Source: an uncultured Flavobacteriales bacterium
GTDB taxonomy: Bacteria > Bacteroidota > Bacteroidia > Flavobacteriales > Weeksellaceae
Assembly: GCA_937973555.1 (NCBI GenBank)
Contig: CALJKL010000014.1
Location: 1-63,669 of the forward strand
DNA: 63,669 nt
Direction of reading: 5' to 3'
Both the position numbers and the translations under genes were made by a program. The notes beneath the pieces were generated by a model. The model saw only the letters and a program-made list of their open reading frames with translations. It was not told the DNA's origin and searched no databases. Below, one piece after another: positions 8,452 to 16,387 of the stretch (its first letter is position 1; every line of letters begins with the position of its first letter).

Positions 8452-10941
8452 TTATTTCTGACCAATAAATTTTCTTATTGCGTTTCTAATTTTAATAATA
8501 GTGGGCTCTTGATAATTTACATCTTCATCAAAATAGCCATAACCATAGCCGTATCCATAGCCATAACCATAGCCGTAACCATGATTTTTATTCGCAACAT
8601 AATCATTGTAGATTAATCCTAAGTTTTTCACCTCAGAATTTTGATATTTTTCGGTAATCATTTTCAACATATATTTTTCTGTATACTCATGCCTTACTAC
8701 ATATATATTGGCATCACTATATTTCATCAATTCAAATGAGTCTGCAACCAGACCTATTGGCGGAGAATCTATAATGATAAAGTCATACATTTTTTTGAGT
8801 TCCTCGATAAACTTCTGATTTTTTTCATTCATCAATAATTCTGAAGGGTTTGGAGGTATTGGCCCAGAAGTCACAATATCAAGATTAGGCACTTTGGTTT
8901 TATTAATAATTTCATGCAATTCTACTTCACCAGTAAGATAATTAGATATGCCCAGTTTATTGTTGATATTAAAGTCCCCAAAAATTTTCGGTTTTCTTAA
9001 ATCCATTCCCAGGAGAATTGTTTTTTTACCACTCAATCCTAAAACAGATGCAATATTGATAGAGACAAATGTTTTGCCCTCACCGCCGATAGAGGAAGTA
9101 ACCAAGATGGTTTTGCTTTTGCCATCATCATTATACAAAAACCTTAAATTTGCCCTTATACCTCTAAAGGCCTCTGAAACAGAAGATTTTGATTGTTCTA
9201 TAACATTCAAGTTATTGATGTGATGGCTTTTGCCAATTATCCCCAACAATGGTATCTTAGTTGCTTTTACCACTTCTTTTACTACTCTTATTTTAGTGTC
9301 TAATAATTCTATTATTAGTAGAAGCAATAATGGTATTAGCAAAGCTATACCTACTAAAGCATTTCTGATTAGGGATTTATTGGGTGATATTGGTGCTTGC
9401 CCTAAATTTTTAGCTTTATCAATAACATTAATGTCAGATGTATTTGTTTTTAATCTTATTTCCGCTTCAGATAATTTCCCTAAAAGCGTGCTGTAAATTG
9501 TTTCATTTATGGTATAACCCCGCTGAGCGTCAATATATTTTTGTTGTTTCAAAGGCAGGCTTCTAAGGTCGCTTTCCTGATCAGCCAATTTGCGGTTCAG
9601 CGATGACAATTCAGATTCATATATATTATAATAACGACCCAAATGCTTGTAAGAATTACTTCTGGCTTCAGAAATCAACCTATTGATTTCGCGCATGGGT
9701 TCAGATTGCGGGGTATAGATACTTGCCATTTCTGCCCTTTTGGCAAAAAGCATTTTAAGCTCCGTTACAGAAGCATTAAAACTGCCGTCTTCTACACCTG
9801 CTGCATTCAGATTTATAATATTGTCTATATTATGGTTTACTGAACTTTTAATGGAATTTAAGGCATTGATTTTTGTAATTAGCTCTGCTCTTTTCTCCTC
9901 TAAATTATTAATGTTTTGAAGAACATCTTGCCCTACACCTTTTTCATCATTTATTTTTTCTTTAATTTTTACAGAATTCAGTTTTGAAGAACTCGAATCT
10001 AATTTTATTTTAGCCTTATCCAGATTTTCTTTAATAAAGACTACTGTGTTTTTATCAACAATACTTTTGTCCTTTATTCTTTTTTCTTTCAGCTCTTCAA
10101 TACTTTTATTGAGAAAATTTACCGTGCTGTTTAGATTATATCCTTTTTTGGTAATGATCATTATGGTGCTTAATTCTTCATCAAATTCAATCGTAAGCGT
10201 ATTTTTAATGTCATTTACTGTTTCATCTATGGTTTTAAGGTTGATCACTACATTATCCAAATCAACTGCTAAAGTTTTAGGATTTTTTACCAGCTTAAAT
10301 TTTAAATAAGGTGTTATGTACCATTGGTTTATCCCAATCAATCTATTGGAAGCCCTGTTAGAGGATGCTGCCCGTTTGAAGGATTCCGTCTTATAATCAT
10401 ACAAGTTGTTTATTGCAAATTCTTCGGGCAATCTCACTTCAAATTTTCCATTAGGTCTTGGTATAAGAGTGATGTCTACATTTGTTGCCTGAAGATGATT
10501 CTTATCTATTTCAAAAAACACAGGAGAATCGTCCCTATCTAAATAGGTGCTTTTTAATCTTCCTCGGGTTTTGTAATTTACATAAAGTTCTAATTTTTGG
10601 GCAATAAACTCATTGTGAGACCTTGAAGTAAGAAGTTTTTTCAAAAATACCCCTTCCTGGTTTGAACTTTGACCCCAGATAAAATTGATAGATTGGTTTG
10701 GAGTAAAATAACTAGATGAGTTATTGGAAATACTTATCGTAGCATTGGAGGCATACATACTCTGAGCATAATACTTATTATATACATAAGCAATGACATA
10801 TCCCATTACGCCAAAAAAAAGAAACCAATACCAATTTTTGACGATGTTCCTAATGAAATGCTCAATATTGAAAAAATTAAAATTTCCAACATTTTCTTGA
10901 TCCACGTTTTTGGACTGCTTGTTATTATTTTCTGGTATCAT
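8452..10941 (-). CDS. Wzc-like polysaccharide copolymerase / tyrosine kinase
   Basis: Inner-membrane regulator of capsule or exopolysaccharide chain length and export. Of 829 residues, the N-terminal Wzz domain is bounded by membrane segments at about 37-57 and 525-546 with coiled-coil between. The cytosolic BY-kinase domain has Walker A SSIGGEGKT (about 614-622), Walker A' GMDLRKP (about 643-649) and Walker B FIIIDSPP (about 718-725). The C-terminal tail, the autophosphorylation target in this family, contains eight perfect Gly-Tyr repeats (788-803). The gene is two bases downstream of the Wza-like gene and last in the operon. No separate phosphatase gene is present nearby. Confidence 0.93.
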   Translation of the reverse strand: MIPENNNKQSKNVDQENVGNFNFFNIEHFIRNIVKNWYWFLFFGVMGYVIAYVYNKYYAQSMYASNATISISNNSSSYFTPNQSINFIWGQSSNQEGVFLKKLLTSRSHNEFIAQKLELYVNYKTRGRLKSTYLDRDDSPVFFEIDKNHLQATNVDITLIPRPNGKFEVRLPEEFAINNLYDYKTESFKRAASSNRASNRLIGINQWYITPYLKFKLVKNPKTLAVDLDNVVINLKTIDETVNDIKNTLTIEFDEELSTIMIITKKGYNLNSTVNFLNKSIEELKEKRIKDKSIVDKNTVVFIKENLDKAKIKLDSSSSKLNSVKIKEKINDEKGVGQDVLQNINNLEEKRAELITKINALNSIKSSVNHNIDNIINLNAAGVEDGSFNASVTELKMLFAKRAEMASIYTPQSEPMREINRLISEARSNSYKHLGRYYNIYESELSSLNRKLADQESDLRSLPLKQQKYIDAQRGYTINETIYSTLLGKLSEAEIRLKTNTSDINVIDKAKNLGQAPISPNKSLIRNALVGIALLIPLLLLLIIELLDTKIRVVKEVVKATKIPLLGIIGKSHHINNLNVIEQSKSSVSEAFRGIRANLRFLYNDDGKSKTILVTSSIGGEGKTFVSINIASVLGLSGKKTILLGMDLRKPKIFGDFNINNKLGISNYLTGEVELHEIINKTKVPNLDIVTSGPIPPNPSELLMNEKNQKFIEELKKMYDFIIIDSPPIGLVADSFELMKYSDANIYVVRHEYTEKYMLKMITEKYQNSEVKNLGLIYNDYVANKNHGYGYGYGYGYGYGYGYFDEDVNYQEPTIIKIRNAIRKFIGQK
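8533..8580 (-). repeat. Gly-Tyr dipeptide repeat region (8 units)
   Basis: Eight tandem 6-base units encoding Gly-Tyr in the C-terminal tail of the Wzc-like kinase. Codons vary between units (GGT/GGC/GGA and TAT/TAC), so the peptide repeat is kept while the DNA has diverged. Confidence 0.9.
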
Positions 10942-10943
10942 GT

Positions 10944-11762
10944 TTAGAGTTTTGAAAAAAGTAGGTAAATAGAAAGGGCTGTTGTTAATATAGTAACGCC
11001 TGTTGTAAGTGTTTGCATTGGCTCTTTTCCAAATCCATAAATGCTCTTAGGCTTAGTATTAAACATTATTAAATCTCCATTTTGGACCCAAAAATATGGT
11101 GAGTTCTGCAGATCTTCTCTTGTTAAATCAATCTGTGCTTTTTTTATTCCTTCAGGAAATTTCCTGTAGACAATTACATTTTTTCGATCAACCGTTCTGT
11201 CTAGCCCTCCGTTTTGAGCAATGGCCTCCAAAATATTTATCGTAGGCTCCTGAATATTTTTCTGCATAGACCTTCCATCCAAATCATACAAAAAAGTATA
11301 TCTGATGCCTTCTAAAAAAAGTCTCACCTCAGATTTCCCTGGCAGAAAATTTTCATTTACCTTATCCTGAATTTCCAGAGCTATTTCTTCGGTAGTTCTT
11401 CCCTCAGCTTTTATTTTACCAATACCAAAAACATAAATTTCACCATTATCATCCAGTTTCAATCCACTGAAATAGAAACTGCTGTCTGCTCCCCCGCCAA
11501 CTACACCACCAGACATTCCTCCTTGAGAGGCATTGAGATTAGAGTAAAACTGTGCCGCATCACCTTTAGGTGTGGTAATAATATTAAGTTTTAGCAAGTC
11601 GTTTTTCGTGATTCTATACTTGGGTATATTATCGTAAGATATTAAGCCTTCTGAACTTAAAACAAGATTTTCGTTTGGCTGCAGGTATCTTACTTCTTTC
11701 ACATTAATACAAGAAGTAAGCGCCAAGAAAAGCACTAATAAGAGTAGATTTATTTTTTTCAT
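10944..11762 (-). CDS. Wza-like polysaccharide export lipoprotein
   Basis: Outer-membrane export protein of the polysaccharide biosynthesis/export family. The start ATG at 11760-11762 gives 272 residues with a lipoprotein signal whose lipobox ends LALTSC, so Cys18 is the lipidated residue; a frame from 11783 only adds seven residues before it. The Poly_export beta-domain (about 45-150, with KNDLLKLNI) is followed by an SLBB-like segment. The final 20 residues are hydrophobic (TTGVTILTTALSIYLLFSKL) and would form the C-terminal membrane helix typical of these channels. A Gly-rich linker (GGMSGGVVGGGADSS) interrupts the domain. It stands two bases upstream of the Wzc-like partner. Confidence 0.9.
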   Translation of the reverse strand: MKKINLLLLVLFLALTSCINVKEVRYLQPNENLVLSSEGLISYDNIPKYRITKNDLLKLNIITTPKGDAAQFYSNLNASQGGMSGGVVGGGADSSFYFSGLKLDDNGEIYVFGIGKIKAEGRTTEEIALEIQDKVNENFLPGKSEVRLFLEGIRYTFLYDLDGRSMQKNIQEPTINILEAIAQNGGLDRTVDRKNVIVYRKFPEGIKKAQIDLTREDLQNSPYFWVQNGDLIMFNTKPKSIYGFGKEPMQTLTTGVTILTTALSIYLLFSKL

Positions 11763-11792
11763 CGTTAAAATTTTCTTTTTCAAATTGAGTAT

Positions 11793-12896
11793 TTAAATAT
11801 TATTGTTTTTTTTCATTAATAAGTCTGGCAGATAAGCTCCTGCAAAACCTAATGTAACTAATATTACCAGCAGAATATTTACTTCTACATGTCTCAGAAA
11901 ATATGCTGTAGCAACAATAAACAGAAAGTATAAGATAATATACAAAGTAGCTTTTTTATGTGATAGCCCAAGCTTGAGCAGCTTGTGATGAATATGGTTT
12001 TTATCTGCTTCAAATAGGGATCTTTTTTCTGATAATCTTATGATGATTACATTCAAGGTGTCTACAATGGGTAGAATTAATATCCCAACTGCTATTGCTG
12101 GCGCTGCTTCCAAATAATAATATATTCCCTTTTTTGCAATAAAAATATCTAAAAAGCACATTGCTGTAAATGCCAATAAAAAACCCACCAACATAGACCC
12201 TGTGTCTCCCATAAATATTTTCTTGTTTTTATCCGACAAATTGTAATATAGAAATCCTAATACGGCACCAATTATTGTGGTAGAAAAAATTACCAAAGGA
12301 TAATTATACTCGCCTAAGCGGTAATAACTTATCCCAAACATAGCGAAACAGATAATCCCATAGCTCCCTGCTAGGCCATCAATTCCGTCTATCAGATTAA
12401 ATGCATTGATGAGTACAATAAAAAAGAAGATGCTAAAAATAACACTCACAAAATAGTTTATTTCAAAAATTCCAAAAATCCCAAAGAGATTCCTTATTCT
12501 TACATCTGAACCTATTACCAGCATGGCGGCAACAATGATTTGAGCCAATAGTTTTTTGTAAGCCCTTAGCACCACAATGTCATCCATTACCCCTATATAG
12601 AGGAAGATAACCAAAGAGGCGAATAAAAATTTATACAAATCAAAAAGCTGATATGCAAAAATGGAAGCAGTAACCGAAATTGAAAAAAACAAGGCTATGC
12701 CTCCCAGATTGGGTATTTTCTTTTCATGCGAACTCCTCTGTCCCGGTTCATCCATTAGATTTTTATTTCTGGATATTTTAATAATGGTAGGAACTGAAAA
12801 GTATGTGATAAAAAGAGAAGTTAAAAACGATAAAATAATCTTCAAGTAAAAACTTGAAAAATTATGCGCTTCTAAAAAGACATCAATTTTATCCAT
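11793..12896 (-). CDS. WecA/MraY-family phosphoglycosyl transferase
   Basis: Polytopic inner-membrane enzyme that transfers a sugar phosphate to undecaprenyl phosphate to start glycan repeat-unit synthesis. About ten hydrophobic segments are visible across 367 residues. Family signatures are LGGIALF after the first loop, LINAFNLIDGIDGLAGS (the Asp/Asn catalytic motif) and MGDTGSM, plus the cytosolic HIHHKLLKLGLSHKKA loop. MraY is excluded by overall sequence and operon context; WecA/WbpL-like is the closest description. The ATG at 12894-12896 is preferred; the longer frame would start with TTG. It is followed by the export gene 30 bases downstream. Confidence 0.88.
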   Translation of the reverse strand: MDKIDVFLEAHNFSSFYLKIILSFLTSLFITYFSVPTIIKISRNKNLMDEPGQRSSHEKKIPNLGGIALFFSISVTASIFAYQLFDLYKFLFASLVIFLYIGVMDDIVVLRAYKKLLAQIIVAAMLVIGSDVRIRNLFGIFGIFEINYFVSVIFSIFFFIVLINAFNLIDGIDGLAGSYGIICFAMFGISYYRLGEYNYPLVIFSTTIIGAVLGFLYYNLSDKNKKIFMGDTGSMLVGFLLAFTAMCFLDIFIAKKGIYYYLEAAPAIAVGILILPIVDTLNVIIIRLSEKRSLFEADKNHIHHKLLKLGLSHKKATLYIILYFLFIVATAYFLRHVEVNILLVILVTLGFAGAYLPDLLMKKNNNI

Positions 12897-12916
12897 AATC
12901 AATTTGTGTTTTTATT

Positions 12917-14053
12917 TTATTTCTTGAAAAGAATGTTTTGGTATTTACTTGTTGTAAAATTACCCCCAACACCATTTCCTCTTGAAAAATTAAAATACAT
13001 TAGAAATAAGTAGAGCATAATACCAGAATGCAATACCCTTTTTACATTCTCCCTTACAGCAAAGATTATACTAGGCATTACAAAAACACTCATAAAGAAC
13101 ATATAGGCCCCCGGCAATCTGATAGCAAAAATTCTATTTTCTCTTAAAATGTAAAAAAGAAACAGCCCGAAAACCGCCAAATTTCTCATGTATTCATAAT
13201 ATGGAATTTTTTCGCTGGCTACTTTATTATAGTTCACCAACATAAAAATGAATATTATTTTAATAATATCACTTAACCCAAATGCTACGGACTGCCCAAA
13301 CTGACTGTCTGAAACGTATCCCATATAGCCTTCGGATATATCTTGTGTAGCAAGAGAATCAGTAAGGGCACCAAAAACCTTATAGATTTGAAACGGGGAT
13401 AATAAAATTGCAATTATAATTACTACCAAAATTCTGGTACTATTCATAGGTATTTTCACAATCCAGTAAGCGGGTAAAAACACTATCGCTGTTTTATGAA
13501 AACCCAATGCCAAATACATCATCAGCAGAAACATTTTTAGATCCCTTGCCTTAATATATCTAAATGAAAATACACAGATTGCCACCCCCATGCCTTGCCT
13601 TATTTGACCAGAATCTTCAAAAAAATACAAAGGCATATAATACATAAAGGCACCTAATGCCGGTAATGCCAAATTTTCGTAGATGGTAGTGAATTTTAAT
13701 GTTACAGCCATCAAAACCATTGTAAAAGTAACCAAGTAAAAAGGCAATCCTGCATCAAAAATGATTTTATTCAGCAATACATAAATCCATTCTATCTGCT
13801 CTGAAGTATGCCTAAAGACTGCCTTATCCAACACATCCTGATAGCTGGTATAAATAGAAAAACCAGAAAACAAATTCTTATAAATAGGATAATCTGCCCC
13901 AACGAAATATCTAAACCCTCCAACTAAAATCAGTAGTATGGCAACAATAATTAAAAAAAGAGGTGTTTTTTTATGTAATACATACAGTTCCAGATAACTG
14001 GAAACCATTAACAATAGAAATATTGCTGTATAAACAGGGTGAAGAAATATCAT
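12917..14053 (-). CDS. EpsG-family O-antigen/exopolysaccharide polymerase
   Basis: 378-residue integral membrane protein with about ten to eleven helices. The N-terminal half carries VGGFRYFVGADYPIYKNLF, the RxxxGxDYxxY feature of EpsG family proteins, which polymerise polysaccharide repeat units on the periplasmic face (Wzy role). DSGQIRQGMGVAI (about 148-160) is the second conserved block of that family. It lies between the glycosyltransferase and the WecA-like gene, consistent with a Wzy-dependent type pathway. No flippase gene is present in the operon. Assignment to the family is strong; the exact polymer is unknown. Confidence 0.85.
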   Translation of the reverse strand: MIFLHPVYTAIFLLLMVSSYLELYVLHKKTPLFLIIVAILLILVGGFRYFVGADYPIYKNLFSGFSIYTSYQDVLDKAVFRHTSEQIEWIYVLLNKIIFDAGLPFYLVTFTMVLMAVTLKFTTIYENLALPALGAFMYYMPLYFFEDSGQIRQGMGVAICVFSFRYIKARDLKMFLLMMYLALGFHKTAIVFLPAYWIVKIPMNSTRILVVIIIAILLSPFQIYKVFGALTDSLATQDISEGYMGYVSDSQFGQSVAFGLSDIIKIIFIFMLVNYNKVASEKIPYYEYMRNLAVFGLFLFYILRENRIFAIRLPGAYMFFMSVFVMPSIIFAVRENVKRVLHSGIMLYLFLMYFNFSRGNGVGGNFTTSKYQNILFKK

Positions 14054-14077
14054 TTGTGTTGTTGTGTTATAAAATAA

Positions 14078-15058
14078 TTATCTTAATAATGTCTTCTGAC
14101 CAAAGAGATACAAAAGATAATAGATTATTTTTTTATAGGACAAAGATAACAGATAATTTTTACCAAAACGCTTATAAGCAAGGATTTCTTTTGAAGAAAT
14201 ATTTCTTTTTTTCATAAAACCATGTAATTCTTTATCCATTTTATTAAAAATCTGATCGTCTTTCACAAAAGCAAGATATGCCAAAAAAGTATAAACTCCT
14301 TCCAAAATCTGAAAACCTTTTAGCTCTTTTTGCCTGTCAGAATAGGGCGATTTTTTAAAGGCATCTTCCACATTTTCCACAGCCCTTAATAAATCCAACC
14401 CTTTCTCTGTATGGGTTTTTGTGATAGAATTTTTTCTTTCTAAATATTGATAATGATAAGCATCTGTTTTAGCGATGGTTTTACATTCTAATAAGATTTG
14501 AGGAATGAGCTCTACATCTTCAAAATGCATACCTTTCTTAAATTCCTTACCTTCAAAAAGCTCTTTTTTAAAGATTTTATTACAGGCAAAATAAGAAATA
14601 TCCGAAAAGACAGAAAAATTTTCTACTAAATCTATTTTCTCAGAAAGATGAGGGATTTGTGTCAATTTTCGGATAACTTTTCCATGCTCATCTACTTTCT
14701 GGAGATTACAAATAACCATTTCGGCATTATGCTTTTTAGCCAAACCGTACATTTCTTCTAGCATAGTTGATGAAACATAATCATCACTGTCTACAAAAGC
14801 AATAAACTCACCAGTTGCCCTTTCAATACCATAATTTCTCGCATCACTAAGCCCACCATTTTCTTTGGAAAAGGCTTTTATTTTTTCTGAAAATTTAAGT
14901 GAAAATTCTTCTATTATTTTTTGAGAGCCATCTTTGCTCCCATCATTAATAAGCAATATCTCAATCTCCTGAAGAGACTGATTTACCAGAGAATCAAGGC
15001 ATTTCTCCAGATAATTTTCCACGTTGTAAACGGGAACAATTACTGATATTTTCATCAT
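14078..15058 (-). CDS. Family 2 glycosyltransferase
   Basis: GT-A fold glycosyltransferase of 326 residues. The nucleotide-binding start MKISVIVPVYNVENYLEKCL, the NDGSKDGS loop (38-45) and the metal-binding FVDSDDYVS (88-96, DxD-like) are all present. The C-terminal 200 residues are family-variable, so donor and acceptor cannot be read. It is the first gene of the leftward polysaccharide operon and the only sugar transferase besides the initiator, so either the repeat unit is very short or other transferases are encoded elsewhere. Two ATGs are adjacent (15053-15058); the true start could be either. Confidence 0.9.
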   Translation of the reverse strand: MMKISVIVPVYNVENYLEKCLDSLVNQSLQEIEILLINDGSKDGSQKIIEEFSLKFSEKIKAFSKENGGLSDARNYGIERATGEFIAFVDSDDYVSSTMLEEMYGLAKKHNAEMVICNLQKVDEHGKVIRKLTQIPHLSEKIDLVENFSVFSDISYFACNKIFKKELFEGKEFKKGMHFEDVELIPQILLECKTIAKTDAYHYQYLERKNSITKTHTEKGLDLLRAVENVEDAFKKSPYSDRQKELKGFQILEGVYTFLAYLAFVKDDQIFNKMDKELHGFMKKRNISSKEILAYKRFGKNYLLSLSYKKIIYYLLYLFGQKTLLR

Positions 15059-15183
15059 TTGTTTTTTTACATCATTATAAGTTATGACACTAAACTCAAG
15101 GTTCTAATGGCCAATCTTCTTCTGAATGTTTTTCTTTACAATTTTTGTGTTTTTATAGATTTGCAGTTTCGTGAGGCTACATT

Positions 15184-16257
15184 TTATGTTTTCAGCAACC
15201 TTTCGCTTAACCTTCCATTCTTCGCCAAATCATATTCGTATTGTGAACAAGGAATACACTTTTGTATGTTTTCGTCATTTCCAAAATACCACAATCCTGA
15301 AAAGGAATCCCTCTTAAAGGCATATTCCTGATCATTTACTATTACCCAAAAAGTATCATAGTCTCTCTCTTGAGGATGGGTCTTTTGAATATCGATTCCT
15401 TCCAGCAAATACCAGACCATTTGAGCCAGTAATTGATGGTTCAGTGTATTCTCTGCATCTGCATTAAAATTGAAAATACCGGCCATTTTTAGATTTTCTC
15501 CCAATCCTATTTCCTTCATTACGGCACAGATTTCTCGTCTGTTCAGCCCATTAATTTGAGGATTTACAGAAAATGGTTCTGCAAAACTTTCTACCGCATC
15601 GCAGTTCAGCGTTACCAGATCTGCTCTCCTAAAAAATGGCTCTATTCTATCTGTATTACCCATCATTTCGGCTAAACGTACCACATCAAACTCTACTTCT
15701 TTCATCAGTTTTACGGCATCAATTTCATTGAGATGTTTCTGATATCCCAAATGATGATAATCTTTGAGGCTTAATGTTTTGGAATTGAAAATCTTTTGCA
15801 GAAAATTTTTCTCCGAAATTTCTTCACCTTCATTAGAAAGGTCAATTTTATTGTTAATCTGGGTATATTTTATGTTTTTCTGATGAAAATTAAGCGCATG
15901 AATCATGGCAATAGAAAGGTCATTTCCTCCACCAATCACCACAGGAACGGTGTTTTTATATAAACATGCAGACAAGATTTCTTGTAAAGCATAATGCGTA
16001 TCCTGAAGTGTTTTTCCGGAAATAATATCTCCCAAATCACAGATAGGAATTTCAAAATCAAACTTAGAAAGTTTGTAAAATTCTTCCCTTACAATATCAA
16101 AATTCTTAGCAATAGATCTACCCTTGCTGCCCCTGTAATCGCTGCAAAAAACGAGAAGAATTCCATCTTCAGGAATTTCATGGGTAATAACACTACCTAT
16201 TTGCCATGGCTCTGTATTTATTTTTCTAGGAGGAATAATGATATCTTCTATGTTCAT
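15184..16257 (-). CDS. Arginase/formimidoylglutamase-fold protein, degenerate metal site
   Basis: 357 residues with the overall pattern of the ureohydrolase superfamily, usually annotated as formimidoylglutamase in Flavobacteriia and placed beside topA, as here. The recognisable blocks are PVVIGGGNDLSIA (105-117) and TLNCDAVESFAEP (about 215-228). Active arginases use GGxHS/GGDH and DAHxD to bind two Mn ions; here the His of the first block is Asn (GGGND) and the others are only partly kept. I infer it may not be a metal-dependent hydrolase, or has an altered site. It has no signal peptide. Upstream is a 125-base gap to the polysaccharide operon with no terminator. Confidence 0.75.
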   Translation of the reverse strand: MNIEDIIIPPRKINTEPWQIGSVITHEIPEDGILLVFCSDYRGSKGRSIAKNFDIVREEFYKLSKFDFEIPICDLGDIISGKTLQDTHYALQEILSACLYKNTVPVVIGGGNDLSIAMIHALNFHQKNIKYTQINNKIDLSNEGEEISEKNFLQKIFNSKTLSLKDYHHLGYQKHLNEIDAVKLMKEVEFDVVRLAEMMGNTDRIEPFFRRADLVTLNCDAVESFAEPFSVNPQINGLNRREICAVMKEIGLGENLKMAGIFNFNADAENTLNHQLLAQMVWYLLEGIDIQKTHPQERDYDTFWVIVNDQEYAFKRDSFSGLWYFGNDENIQKCIPCSQYEYDLAKNGRLSERLLKT

Positions 16258-16330
16258 TGGTTTATTTCAGGTTTAAAGTTTAAGGACGTAAAATCCTTTC
16301 CCACAAACTTACGAAATAAATTTTGGCTAT

Positions 16331-16365
16331 AAAAAACCCTGTTAGGCTTTGAAACCATAACAGGG
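16331..16365 (-). terminator. Rho-independent terminator after topA
   Basis: Eight-base stem CCCTGTTA (16337-16344) / TAACAGGG (16358-16365) with extra pairing inside the loop; on the minus strand six T residues follow at once. It lies 23 bases past the topA stop and separates it from the arginase-fold gene. Confidence 0.85.
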
Positions 16366-16387
16366 CAATATTTTAAAATCTTAAAGA

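Noticed and set aside
12897..12902. Two-codon N-terminal extension of the WecA-like gene
   Set aside because: The extended frame would begin with TTG; the ATG at 12894-12896 is more likely.
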